A stretch of DNA of 49,792 nt from an uncultured Anaerolineales bacterium (GTDB lineage Bacteria > Chloroflexota > Anaerolineae > Anaerolineales > Villigracilaceae): the NCBI GenBank assembly GCA_949319575.1, contig CASGHD010000116.1, positions 1 to 49,792 of the forward strand, read 5' to 3'. The notes beneath the pieces are model-generated. The model saw only the letters and a list, made by a program, of their open reading frames with translations, searched no databases and was not told the origin of the DNA. The position numbers and the translations under genes are program-made. This document shows positions 1 to 8,630 of the stretch, one piece after another (within the stretch, counting starts at the first letter, position 1; each line of letters opens with the position of its first letter).

Positions 1-104
1 CCACGAATAAAAACCACGAATACTCGAATTCGCGCCGGGCATTCGCGCGCTTGTGTTGAGTCTATCGAGGCATTCGTGTATTCGTGAATATTCGTGGACG
101 GTTT
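1..104. repeat. Imperfect palindromic intergenic element (CCACGAATA type)
   Basis: The left end reads CCACGAATA twice and the right end carries ATTCGTG three times, ending in TTCGTGG, so the segment folds back on itself around a GC-rich centre. It contains no credible ORF. It resembles the other palindromic intergenic repeats of this window in layout but not in sequence. The element may extend beyond the window start. Confidence 0.6.
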
Positions 105-144
105 ACCCATACAACAGATTAACCTTGCGCTGTAATACTAACCA

Positions 145-272
145 CCTGACACTTTCCTTTTTGGACGCTGATGAACGCTGAAAACGCTGAAAATTTTTTC
201 CGCCTAGTTATTGAAAAATCAGCGTTCATCAGCGTTTTCTGCCTCCCGTTTTTAAAACTGTCAGGTAGGTAG
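145..272. repeat. Palindromic intergenic element with nested inverted repeats
   Basis: The outer ends are inverted (CCACCTGACA on the left, TGTCAGGTAGG on the right). The inner arms read CGCTGATGAACGCTGA and, on the other side, TCAGCGTTCATCAGCG. The centre is T-rich. The right end lies directly next to the stop codon of the small minus-strand gene, so the RNA hairpin may also help to terminate that transcript. Confidence 0.65.
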
Positions 273-274
273 TT

Positions 275-598
275 TTATTTCAACAGTTCTTCACAGAACT
301 CTTTCGCCTCCGCGATCAGGTCTATCTTCACAGGAAGTTTGAATTCTTCATTCACGCGCAAGGTCAAATGATTCGCGATCAATTTTAGGTCGGGGGAGAG
401 GAGCGGGTCGTCTTTGATTAAATTCAACAGGTCAATCGCGCTGGGGCTGAGCGCCGGGGTTCCTTTGCGTTTCAAATGTTCCCGCACAGCGATGCCCGCC
501 GCCCGCCTCGCGCAGACGCGCGCCTGCCCCTCATTGCCGCGCTGGCGGGCTTGCTGTGCCCTGATAATTTCCCTATCGATCTCTATTGTATAGTTCAC
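275..598 (-). CDS. Small conserved-looking protein of unknown function (possibly HEPN-like)
   Basis: The track ORF starts at 664, but a GTG at 598 is preferred because a TATAAT lies exactly 7 nt upstream, which would make the message leaderless. The resulting 107-residue protein is mostly helical, with an Ala/Arg-rich stretch (ARVCARRAAGIAVREHL) and an acidic C-terminus (AEAKEFCEELL). The Arg/His-containing helix recalls HEPN-fold proteins, but the R-x4-6-H ribonuclease motif of HEPN toxins is not clearly present, so no activity is claimed. It stands alone, with a palindromic repeat downstream and a minus-strand glycosyltransferase gene upstream. It is a plausible real gene because its reading frame is uninterrupted and its composition looks protein-like. 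Confidence 0.6.
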   Translation of the reverse strand: MNYTIEIDREIIRAQQARQRGNEGQARVCARRAAGIAVREHLKRKGTPALSPSAIDLLNLIKDDPLLSPDLKLIANHLTLRVNEEFKLPVKIDLIAEAKEFCEELLK

Positions 599-605
599 AA
601 GACGA

Positions 606-611
606 ATTATA
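606..611 (-). promoter_or_regulatory. -10 box (TATAAT) for leaderless small gene
   Basis: A perfect TATAAT on the minus strand is followed by 7 nt and then the GTG start at 598. A partial -35 (TTCACG) lies 18 nt upstream of it. The spacing puts transcription start at or next to the start codon. Confidence 0.55.
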
Positions 612-681
612 CCCTTCCTGTTTTTACAGCGTGAACGCGGCGCTACAAAATGTAAGACGCTCACCGGTTCGCGTTATCGCA

Positions 682-1365
<684 letters not shown>

Positions 1366-1372
1366 AACGGGG

Positions 1373-1378
1373 ATTATA
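1373..1378 (-). promoter_or_regulatory. -10 box (TATAAT) for leaderless glycosyltransferase gene
   Basis: The minus strand reads TATAAT, then 7 nt (CCCCGTT), then the ATG at 1365. There is no room for a Shine-Dalgarno sequence, so the transcript is predicted to start at the ATG. Confidence 0.6.
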
Positions 1379-1511
1379 ACGTCGCGCAAGTATGACGTTG
1401 CTCCTTCAATGCAGATGCAATATTGATTTTCATGGCGCTCGTCATTCGGCAGTATAATTTAGCCGCGCGCTCCATAAAAAATCTTGACCACATCTCAATG
1501 TGGGAGGCAGA

Positions 1512-2849
1512 ATGACGAATCCGCTAGGAAAAACCAACATGGGTACCGGGCTGTTTTCTCCGCCCCCGATCAACTCAGTGGAAGACACGGGTCTCTCCGC
1601 GCTTTGGTTGCAGGACCTGACCCTGAAAATTCTCTATTCGCAGGGATTTTTAAGCGGCTTCAAGATTGCCGAAACGATCGCATTACCGTTTGCCGGGGTG
1701 ACCGACAATATTTTGGAATTGTTGAAACGCGAGAAATTGATCGAGGTCAAATCGTCGCAAGGGGGCTTGGGCGAAGGCTCGTACACCTACGGGATTACCC
1801 AGGCGGGGGTGGCGCGCGCGCGCGAGGCGTTGGAGCGCAGTCAATATTCAGGTCCCGCGCCGGTGCCGTTCGAGGTATACAACGAAGCGATCCGACGTCA
1901 GCGTTCCGGCAGGCTCACGGTCACCATGCGAACGATGCGCCAAATCCTTTCACAACTGATCATCTCTGAAAAAACTTTTCAAAAATTGGGTCCCGCGCTC
2001 AACTCCGGCTCGTCGATTTTCCTATACGGACCTCCCGGCAACGGGAAGACGAGTGTGGCGCGCGCATTTGGCAACCTTGCGTTGAGCCAGGTCTTATATG
2101 TGCCATACGCCCTGTATCTAGACGGGCAAGTGATCAAAGTGTACGACCAGGTTAGTCACCGCCTCGTGCCGGAAGGGGAGGGCGGCTCCTCCTCGGGAAC
2201 GGGGAGCACGGGCAACCTGCGCACCAGCCAGCGACGCGACCCGCGTTGGGTGAAGATTCGCAGACCCTTCGTGGTGGTCGGCGGCGAATTAACACTCGAA
2301 GGCTTGGACTTGGTATACGACGACGTGCACAAATATTACGAAGCGCCGTTTCAAGTGAAAGCCAATGGCGGCATCCTCTTGATCGACGACTTCGGGCGGC
2401 AACAAGTGCGCCCGCGCGACCTGCTCAACCGCTGGATCGTCCCTCTCGAAAACAGGGTGGATTTTCTCACGCTTCACAACGGACGCAAAGTAGAAGTGCC
2501 CTTCGATGTGACCATCGTCTTCTCGACGAACCTGCCTCCCAAAGACCTTGTGGACGAAGCCTTCCTGCGCCGCCTGCGCCACAAGATCGAGATCGGCGAC
2601 CCGAGTTACGAAGAGTATCGCGAGATCTTCAAGCGCGTCGCTTCTGATAAGCGCGTGGAATACAACGACCAGGGACTCGCGTACCTGTTGCAGGAATGGT
2701 ACATCAAACGCAATCGCAAACTGCGCGCGTCGCATCCGCGCGACCTGTGCGACCAGATCCTCGATATTTCTAGTTACCTGGGCGTGCCGCCAGCCATGTC
2801 GCGCGACATGCTCGATCGCGCGGCAAGCGCCTATTTTGTGGATATTTAA
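1512..2849 (+). CDS. AAA+ ATPase with N-terminal winged-helix-like domain
   Basis: A 445-residue ATPase of unknown target. Residues ~15-110 look like a winged-helix module, with short helices and a basic/Gly-rich wing (KSSQGGLGEGSYTYGI). The AAA+ core follows: Walker A GPPGNGKTS near residue 175, Walker B GGILLIDDFG near 290, sensor-1-like VTIVFSTNLPP, and the arginine-rich FLRRLRHKIEIGDP. A Ser/Gly-rich loop (EGEGGSSSGTGSTG) interrupts the core after the first strands. The ATG at 1512 is used instead of the track GTG at 1500 because GGGAGG lies just upstream at ideal spacing. A TATAAT occurs ~55 nt upstream. It could act in gene regulation, pilus function or remodelling; nothing nearby decides this. 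Confidence 0.8.
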   Translation: MTNPLGKTNMGTGLFSPPPINSVEDTGLSALWLQDLTLKILYSQGFLSGFKIAETIALPFAGVTDNILELLKREKLIEVKSSQGGLGEGSYTYGITQAGVARAREALERSQYSGPAPVPFEVYNEAIRRQRSGRLTVTMRTMRQILSQLIISEKTFQKLGPALNSGSSIFLYGPPGNGKTSVARAFGNLALSQVLYVPYALYLDGQVIKVYDQVSHRLVPEGEGGSSSGTGSTGNLRTSQRRDPRWVKIRRPFVVVGGELTLEGLDLVYDDVHKYYEAPFQVKANGGILLIDDFGRQQVRPRDLLNRWIVPLENRVDFLTLHNGRKVEVPFDVTIVFSTNLPPKDLVDEAFLRRLRHKIEIGDPSYEEYREIFKRVASDKRVEYNDQGLAYLLQEWYIKRNRKLRASHPRDLCDQILDISSYLGVPPAMSRDMLDRAASAYFVDI

Positions 2850-2867
2850 CCGAAACCTCTCTCGCGC

Positions 2868-2918
2868 TTTTACGGATTACGCTTCGTAGTATCCTTTGCG
2901 TAATCCGTAAATTTTTTT
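2868..2918 (+). terminator. Intrinsic terminator abutting the next start codon
   Basis: The stem TTTACGGATTACGC pairs with GCGTAATCCGTAAA and is followed at once by seven T residues. It should end the AAA+ ATPase transcript. The T-tract ends on the base before the ATG of the following gene, leaving that gene without a Shine-Dalgarno sequence. Confidence 0.85.
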
Positions 2919-3671
2919 ATGATGATCGAATCGCTTCCCCAACCCGTCATTTTTGCCCATCGCGGCGCCGCCGTCTACGCGCCGGAGAACACCCTCGCGG
3001 CATTCGAGCTTGCCCTCACGCAAGGGGCAGATGCGATTGAGTTGGATGTGAAATTATCCGCCGAGGGATGCGCGGTTGTCATCCACGATGACACTGTGGA
3101 TCGGACAACGAACGGCGCGGGGCGGGTAAAGAATTTGACGCTGGCTGACCTTCGCTCGCTTGATGCGGGCAGCGCATTCTCAGAAAAATATAGCGGCGAG
3201 AAAATTCCACTGTTGGAGGAAGTATTCGAAGCGGTCGGCGGGCGCGCGTTGATCAACGTGGAATTGACCAATTACGACAACAAAGACGATCATCTCGTTG
3301 AAACGGTGTGCATGCTCGTCAAGAAATTCAACATTCAGAAACAGATTCTCTTTTCTTCCTTTGACGCAAGGAACCTGACCAAAGCCTCTGGCTTACTGCC
3401 GGGCGTGCCCCGCGGCTTGCTTGCAGTCAACGATATTCGAGGGGTGTGGCAACGTTCGTTCATGTTCGCGTTTGGGAATTACCAGGCGTTACATCCGCAT
3501 GCGCAGAATACTTCGCCCCAGCAGGTGCGCCGCGTCCATCGCATGAAGCGGAGAGTCCATGTGTGGACGGTCAACGCGGAGGAGGAGATGCGCCGCCTGT
3601 TCCGTTGGGGTGTGGATGGAATTTTTACAGACGACCCGTTGCTGGCGCTCAAGGTTCGAGGAGAGTTGTGA
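2919..3671 (+). CDS. Glycerophosphodiester phosphodiesterase
   Basis: A soluble ~250-residue GDPD-family enzyme that hydrolyses glycerophosphodiesters to glycerol 3-phosphate and an alcohol. The N-terminal signature is complete: FAHRGA, then APENTLAAFELAL, then IELDVKLSAEG and VVIHDDTVDRTTNG, which supply the catalytic histidines and acidic metal ligands. The C-terminus has the usual VWTVNAEEEMRRLFRWGVDGIFTDDP strand-helix end. The length is typical of cytoplasmic UgpQ-type proteins and no signal peptide is seen. Starts at 2919 or 2922 both directly follow the terminator T-tract and neither has a ribosome binding site. The start cannot lie further in, because the HRGA motif must be kept. Confidence 0.92.
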   Translation: MMIESLPQPVIFAHRGAAVYAPENTLAAFELALTQGADAIELDVKLSAEGCAVVIHDDTVDRTTNGAGRVKNLTLADLRSLDAGSAFSEKYSGEKIPLLEEVFEAVGGRALINVELTNYDNKDDHLVETVCMLVKKFNIQKQILFSSFDARNLTKASGLLPGVPRGLLAVNDIRGVWQRSFMFAFGNYQALHPHAQNTSPQQVRRVHRMKRRVHVWTVNAEEEMRRLFRWGVDGIFTDDPLLALKVRGEL

Positions 3672-3730
3672 TGCGCGCGAGGAAAACGCGGCAGGTGGCG
3701 GATCAGCAACGCTTGGGAAAAAGAGCTCTA

Positions 3731-3874
3731 ACGTTTTTGACGGGAAACACTTTTTCAAACACGAAGGGCACGACGGTCACAAAGGAAAAAACCAAGGAAT
3801 CCAGACTTTTCCCCTCCTTTGTGTCCTTCGTGGTGAAGCTCTGTCCTGTTAATTACGGGAGACCCGGAAAAAGA
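3731..3874. repeat. Dispersed intergenic element, copy 1 (GTTTTTGACGGGAAA ... TTAATTACGGGAGACC)
   Basis: This segment is nearly identical to 18410-18592. Shared blocks are GTTTTTGACGGGAAA, TTTTTCAAACAC, CACGACGGTCACAAAGGA, AACCAAGGAATCCAGACTTT, CTTCGTGGTGAAGCTCTGTC and TTAATTACGGGAGACC. The interior is an inverted repeat (CACAAAGG against CCTTTGTG, CACGAAGG against CCTTCGTG). No ORF explains it. The layout suggests a small non-autonomous element spread through intergenic DNA. Confidence 0.8.
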
Positions 3875-3888
3875 AGCGGGGTTTCGTC

Positions 3889-6636
3889 ATGAAGTCAAGG
3901 CGGTTCATCCATTTTGTTTTGGCGGTGCTTCTGTTTGCGTCCATGCTTTGGCGCGCGCCGGTGGCGTATGCCCAGTCGCAGGTGCAAGCCATCTTGAATT
4001 CAATGTCGCCCCAGGAGCGCGTGGGGCAATTGTTTCTTGTCACTTTTCGGGGGACGAGCGTCGCGCCAGATTCGAAAATCTACGATTTGATCGTCAACCG
4101 CCATATCGGGGGAGTTGTGCTGTTGGCGGAGAACGATAATTTTGTCGACGCGCCGGAAACGATTCTCAGCGCCTATCAATTGACCAGCGATCTGCAAAAC
4201 CTTGAGTGGGAGGCAACCCATTCGCTCTCGCCCGCCGAATCGACGAATGAGTATGTTCCATTGTTTGTTGGGATTTCGCAGGATGGGGATGGCGCAAGGC
4301 ACGATCAAATCTTGAGCGGGCTGACGCCCACGCCTTCCTTGATGGCTGTTGGCGCAACGTGGAATGTGTCTCAATCGGAACAGGTCGGGACTGTGTTGGG
4401 TTCTGAGTTGTCTGCCATTGGCTTCAATTTGATCGTTGGTCCGTCGCTTGATGTGGTGGAATCGCCCAACCCGTCTGCGTTGAGCGATCTTGGCACAAGC
4501 GTGTTCGGCGGCGATCCATTCTGGGTGGCAAAGATGGGCGGCGCGTTCATCAAAGGCATTCATGAGGGTAGCAAGAACCGCATGGTGGTGATTACGAAGC
4601 ACTTCCCCGGGCGCGGTGATTCGGATCGACAACTCGGGGAAGAGGTGGCAACGGTGCGGAAGTCGCTGGAGGCATTGAAGCAGGTTGAATTGTTCCCGTT
4701 TTTTGCAGTGGCAAGCGCGACCGATCCCGCTCTCAATGCGGATGGTTTTTTGGTCTCTCATATTCGGTATCAGGGATTTCAAGGGAACATTCGGGCAACG
4801 ACGCGCCCAGTCAGTTTGGATTCGTCTGCCCTGCCTGCCATCCTTGCCTTGCCGGAATTTCAAGGCTGGAGGGCGAACGGCGGCTTGGTGGTAAGCGATG
4901 CCTTGGGGAGCAACGCGGTGCGGGCTTTTTATTCGCAAGGCGGCGAGAATTTTTCATTGCGCTCAGTGGCGCGCGATGCTTTTCAGGCGGGCAACGACTT
5001 AATGTATCTTGGGAACATCAAATCGGATCTTGGTACCGATATCACCTACGAATCTACGGCGGAGATCCTCGATTTCTTCTCACAGGAATATGTCAGCGAT
5101 CCCGCCTTTGCCCAGCGTGTGGACGCGGCAGTTACGCGCATCCTCGCGAAAAAATTGGGGTTGTACGGCGGTAATTTCTCAGTTTCCAATGTGATTTCGT
5201 CCATCCTGGGTCTTGGTTTTACCGGCGAATCGCAACAGGTGAAGTTCGAGGTGGCGAGCAACGCCGCCACGCTGATCAGCCCCGACCCGCAGGAATTGAA
5301 CGCGCTCTTGCCGGCTCCGCCAAACCCAAGCGATCGAATTGTGTTTCTCACAGACGCCTCCACGGCGCAACAGTGCAGTACCTGCGTCTCGAAGGATGCG
5401 CTGGCGGCAGATGCTCTTCAAAAAGCGGTTGACCGGTTGTACGGGCAAGGGGGGAGCGGGCAGGTATTCAACAGCCGCATGAGTTCGTTCTCGTTCCGTG
5501 AAGTGGAATTATTCCTCAATGGCGAGAGCGAAACCAACATCGAAAGCGCGTTGGAACGGGCAACCTGGGTGGTCGTCTCGCTTGCGGATGTGAACAATAA
5601 CCAGTTGTCGCTGTTGCGGCGGTTTTTTTCCGAACGCCCAAACCTGATCCGTAACAAGAACGTCATTTTGTTTTCATTCACGGCTCCGTATTATCTCGAT
5701 GCCACCGATATTTCCAAGTTGACGGCCTATTACGCTCTATATAGTAAACAACCCGCGTTCGTCGATGTCGCCGCGCGGTTGTTGTTTCAACAGATCGCGC
5801 CGGGAGCGTCGCCGGTCTCCATCCCCGCCGTGGGATACGATTTGATCGCCGCCCTCTCGCCGGAGCCTTCGCAAGTGATACCCCTCGCGCTGGATATTTC
5901 GGCGCCGGAGTTGACTGCCACCCCCGATCTTCTCGCGCTACCGGCGACGGCATTACCTCTGTTCAAGATCGGAGATTCGATCGCGGTTCGCGCCGGACCC
6001 ATTCTGGATACCAATGGGCGACTCGTGCCCGACGGGACGATTGCCCGCTTCACCATGTCTACGCGGGAGTCTGGGGGCGGGGTGTTACAGCAAGTGGACG
6101 CGCCCACTGTGGATGGTATCGCGCGCGCTTTGTTCGTGATCGACAAGCCGGGCTTTGTGGAAATCCGCGTGATGAGCGAGCCGGCGTTGGTCTCCGATGC
6201 GCTTCAATTCGACGCGTCGGCGGCGGGCGTGGCTGTGACGGTTATTGCTCCCACGACGATTGTGACGCCAACAACGACCGCCCCATCGCCCACACCGACG
6301 ATCGAGAACGATCTTGTTACGCCGGAAGGGTATCCGCGCCTCGGCGGGTGGATGCTAGCCGTGCTGGCTCTTGCGGGAGGCGCCGTGCTGGTGTTCTGGG
6401 CGGCTAACATCCTCGTCGCTACGCGTTGGGCGCTACGCTTCACTTTGTGCGCGGTAATTGGCGGGTTGATATCCTACAATTATCTCGCGCTCGGTTTTCC
6501 TGGCGCGGCGGCGTGGATCGCCTCCGGGGGCGGCACGTTTGGGGTATTGATCTTGATCTTTAGCGGTGAGGTGTTGGGGATATGCGCCGCTTGGGCGTGG
6601 ATGCGCGCTGGGTTAGCGGGCAAGGGTCGCGAGTAA
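3889..6636 (+). CDS. Exported, membrane-anchored glycoside hydrolase family 3-like protein
   Basis: A 915-residue protein with a signal peptide (residues 1-28, ending AYAQ), a GH3 N-terminal barrel (~30-420), a second alpha/beta-like region, a beta-rich part (~680-780), a Thr/Pro linker and about three C-terminal membrane helices. NagZ-type marks include SPQERVGQLFLV, the KHFPG motif near residue 236 and the presumed nucleophile Asp in VVSDALGSNAV near 336. The loop after KHFPG reads RGDSDRQLGEE and lacks the Asp-Ser-His dyad that gives NagZ its acid/base His. It may therefore use another residue or have lost hydrolytic activity. The role would be on cell-surface glycan or peptidoglycan. Its 3' end overlaps the convergent kinase gene by 24 bp. 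Confidence 0.85.
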   Translation: MKSRRFIHFVLAVLLFASMLWRAPVAYAQSQVQAILNSMSPQERVGQLFLVTFRGTSVAPDSKIYDLIVNRHIGGVVLLAENDNFVDAPETILSAYQLTSDLQNLEWEATHSLSPAESTNEYVPLFVGISQDGDGARHDQILSGLTPTPSLMAVGATWNVSQSEQVGTVLGSELSAIGFNLIVGPSLDVVESPNPSALSDLGTSVFGGDPFWVAKMGGAFIKGIHEGSKNRMVVITKHFPGRGDSDRQLGEEVATVRKSLEALKQVELFPFFAVASATDPALNADGFLVSHIRYQGFQGNIRATTRPVSLDSSALPAILALPEFQGWRANGGLVVSDALGSNAVRAFYSQGGENFSLRSVARDAFQAGNDLMYLGNIKSDLGTDITYESTAEILDFFSQEYVSDPAFAQRVDAAVTRILAKKLGLYGGNFSVSNVISSILGLGFTGESQQVKFEVASNAATLISPDPQELNALLPAPPNPSDRIVFLTDASTAQQCSTCVSKDALAADALQKAVDRLYGQGGSGQVFNSRMSSFSFREVELFLNGESETNIESALERATWVVVSLADVNNNQLSLLRRFFSERPNLIRNKNVILFSFTAPYYLDATDISKLTAYYALYSKQPAFVDVAARLLFQQIAPGASPVSIPAVGYDLIAALSPEPSQVIPLALDISAPELTATPDLLALPATALPLFKIGDSIAVRAGPILDTNGRLVPDGTIARFTMSTRESGGGVLQQVDAPTVDGIARALFVIDKPGFVEIRVMSEPALVSDALQFDASAAGVAVTVIAPTTIVTPTTTAPSPTPTIENDLVTPEGYPRLGGWMLAVLALAGGAVLVFWAANILVATRWALRFTLCAVIGGLISYNYLALGFPGAAAWIASGGGTFGVLILIFSGEVLGICAAWAWMRAGLAGKGRE

Positions 6637-7608
6637 GCTGACCAGAAATAATACAGCCGCGCTCCATGCAAGCGTGGTTTCGGTTGGATTGCCAAGATAA
6701 TCTGAAACGGTTTCCGGGCGCGGGCGGCGCGAAGGCAGGGGACTGCTCGGTGATTCGCTGAACCCAAGCAGGGCTTTGCGGAACTCGTCCACCAATGGCG
6801 GGCGTTCATCGGGGTGAAGCGACATTGCCCACAGGATGGCTTTCTCGGTTTTCTGCGACACGTGTGAGTTGATCTCCCGAATGGGAATCAGGCTTTCAGG
6901 GGAGAGGAAGCGTTTACGCGCATCCGCCGGCGATTCGTTCGTCAGCAGGTGATACAAGGTGGCGCCGAACGCGTAAATATCCGAACGAATATCCGTGTGC
7001 ACATCGCTTCCGCCGTATTGTTCGAGCGGGGTATACAACGCGGTGCCTTGTCCCTGAATGATGGTGATGGTCACTTCTTCGGGCGCGAGAATTTTCACCA
7101 AACCGAAATCCACAAGTTTGATCAAGCCGTAGGGCATGAGTTTGAGGTTGCTGGGTTTGATGTCGCGGTGAACGATGGATGGTTCCTGTCCGTGCAGGTA
7201 GGTGAGGGCGCTGGCAATTTGTTCCGCCCAAGCAAGCACTTCTTTCTCAGGAAGGAAGTGGTTTTTGCGACGCGCCTCGATCATCATGTGGCGCAAATCG
7301 TTGCCGGGCACGTAATCCATAACCAGATAATCACGCGGACCGTTCGAGAAAAAGTCGGAGACCTTTGGCAAGTTTGGGTGATCGAGACGCGCCAATATGG
7401 TTGCCTCGCGCAAAAATTGTTCGCGGGCTTCTTCGCGTATTTTCTCGGGGAGCGCGCGGTCGTACTCGACCTCTTTCAACGCGCACTCGCGCCCTTTCAG
7501 GCGTGTATCGTCGGCGAGGTAGATCGAGCCCATGCCGCCTTGTCCGATTCGTTCACGGACTTTGTAGCGACTGCGCAAGACCTCCCCGCTCTTCAGGGGT
7601 GGGAGCAA
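6613..7608 (-). CDS. Tail-anchored eukaryotic-type Ser/Thr protein kinase
   Basis: A 331-residue Hanks-type kinase. It has the glycine loop IGQGGMGSIY, the VAIK-equivalent lysine in CALKEVEY, the catalytic loop VHRDIKPSNLKL, the metal-binding DFGLVK, a TALYTPLEQY activation/APE-equivalent segment and SDIYAFGATLYHLL. After the kinase domain comes a short Pro/Arg-rich linker and one membrane helix (LAWSAAVLFLVSLLATLA) two residues from the C-terminus, so there is no extracellular sensor domain. The start is a TTG at 7608 with GAGGAGAAAG upstream; no ATG lies before the glycine loop. It is divergent from the FHA/winged-helix regulator, whose FHA domain would bind phosphothreonine, which suggests a signalling pair. 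Confidence 0.93.
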   Translation of the reverse strand: MLPPLKSGEVLRSRYKVRERIGQGGMGSIYLADDTRLKGRECALKEVEYDRALPEKIREEAREQFLREATILARLDHPNLPKVSDFFSNGPRDYLVMDYVPGNDLRHMMIEARRKNHFLPEKEVLAWAEQIASALTYLHGQEPSIVHRDIKPSNLKLMPYGLIKLVDFGLVKILAPEEVTITIIQGQGTALYTPLEQYGGSDVHTDIRSDIYAFGATLYHLLTNESPADARKRFLSPESLIPIREINSHVSQKTEKAILWAMSLHPDERPPLVDEFRKALLGFSESPSSPLPSRRPRPETVSDYLGNPTETTLAWSAAVLFLVSLLATLAR

Positions 7609-7982
7609 TCTTTCTCCTCGAAGTTGTTCGCTTGTTGACCTCGCTGTTCAATTGCGGAATCAACAGGGTTGTGTGGAAGGAACATCTCTCGCAGAGTCAA
7701 TTCGGCGTTGGTTCTGCACAGAAACGCTTGTTTATGCTATATTCCAGACGGGCGCTGGCTCAATGGCTCGAACCAGATCGAAGCGTATTATAAACTCGAT
7801 TCATTTATGTCGTCTCTCGAAAATATTGATCAGACTGCGCTTGTTACGCCAGCAGTTGCACTGCTGGCGGGCGGCAGTACAACTGCCGCCGGAACTGGCG
7901 GTTCATCACGGCAACTCGTAAAGACCCAAAATATTGATCAGACTACGCTGCTTACTTGACATCCAACGTCAATAAAAGTTTC
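7609..7982. promoter_or_regulatory. Divergent kinase/FHA-regulator intergenic region with direct repeats and palindromes
   Basis: No gene is seen here. A perfect 17-bp direct repeat, AAAATATTGATCAGACT, occurs at 7820-7836 and 7928-7944, and the similarity continues for about 10 more bases. Between the copies lie two back-to-back palindromes: CGCCAGCAGT/ACTGCTGGCG (7847-7869) and GGCGGCAGT/ACTGCCGCC (7870-7890). A TTGACA at 7956 lies close to the FHA gene start. The repeats could be binding sites for the divergently encoded winged-helix regulator; that is inference only. Confidence 0.5.
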
Positions 7983-8630
7983 ATGAAAAAAACAGAAGAG
8001 TATCCATTATTGATCGCCGAGGAGGGACCGCTCAAGGGCAAACGCTGGCAAGTGAGTCAGACGCTTGTGCTGGGGCGCGAATCCACGTGTGATGTGGTCG
8101 TTTCTGACCGGCAAATCTCGCGCTTCCATGCCCGCCTGACGCCAACGAACGAAGGCGTGATGTTCGAAGACTTGGGGAGCAAGAATGGAACGTATCACAA
8201 CAGCATGATGCTCTCGGCTCCGGTGATATTGCAGGATGGCGACCGCCTGGCGGTGGGAATTGCCCAACAATTCACCTACCTCACCTCCGACGCCACCATG
8301 CCGCTACTCGAGGGCGGCAAGCCGGGCAGGCTGATGATCGATCAAAAATCCCGCCGCGTGTGGGTGAAGCAACAGCAACTCGACCCGCCGCTGTCGGCGC
8401 AACAGTTCCGGTTGTTATGGCTCTTGTACGACAATCAAGGACAAGTGGTCAGCCGCCCCGATCTTGTGACGGCGGTGTGGGGCGACGATCAATCCATCGG
8501 GGTGACTGATCAGGCGTTGGATGCCTTGATCCGGCGCCTGCGCGATAGACTCGCCGCGCTCGACCCCTCACATCAATACATCCACACCATACGGGGGCAT
8601 GGCGTCAGCCTTGATAATCTACCGTCGTGA
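7983..8630 (+). CDS. FHA domain plus OmpR/PhoB-type winged-helix transcriptional regulator
   Basis: A 215-residue two-domain regulator. Residues ~10-95 form a forkhead-associated domain with LVLGRESTCDVVV, SRFHARL and DLGSKNGTYHN, the residues that read phosphothreonine. Residues ~115-215 form an OmpR/PhoB winged helix (LSAQQFRLLWLLYDNQGQVVSR, VTDQALDALIRRLRDRL, IHTIRGHGVSL). It therefore appears to couple Ser/Thr phosphorylation directly to DNA binding, without a receiver domain. The ATG at 7983 is preferred to the TTG at 7956 because the FHA fold starts soon after it; neither start has a good ribosome binding site. The divergent gene encodes a Ser/Thr kinase that is a natural partner. Confidence 0.9.
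   Translation: MKKTEEYPLLIAEEGPLKGKRWQVSQTLVLGRESTCDVVVSDRQISRFHARLTPTNEGVMFEDLGSKNGTYHNSMMLSAPVILQDGDRLAVGIAQQFTYLTSDATMPLLEGGKPGRLMIDQKSRRVWVKQQQLDPPLSAQQFRLLWLLYDNQGQVVSRPDLVTAVWGDDQSIGVTDQALDALIRRLRDRLAALDPSHQYIHTIRGHGVSLDNLPS

Noticed and set aside
275-598. HEPN ribonuclease toxin
   Set aside because: The R-x4-6-H motif is not clearly present and no nucleotidyltransferase antitoxin gene is adjacent, so only an unknown protein is called.
3446-3892. 148-residue plus-strand ORF after the phosphodiesterase
   Set aside because: It overlaps the end of the phosphodiesterase gene in another frame and then runs through the dispersed repeat; no protein-like features.
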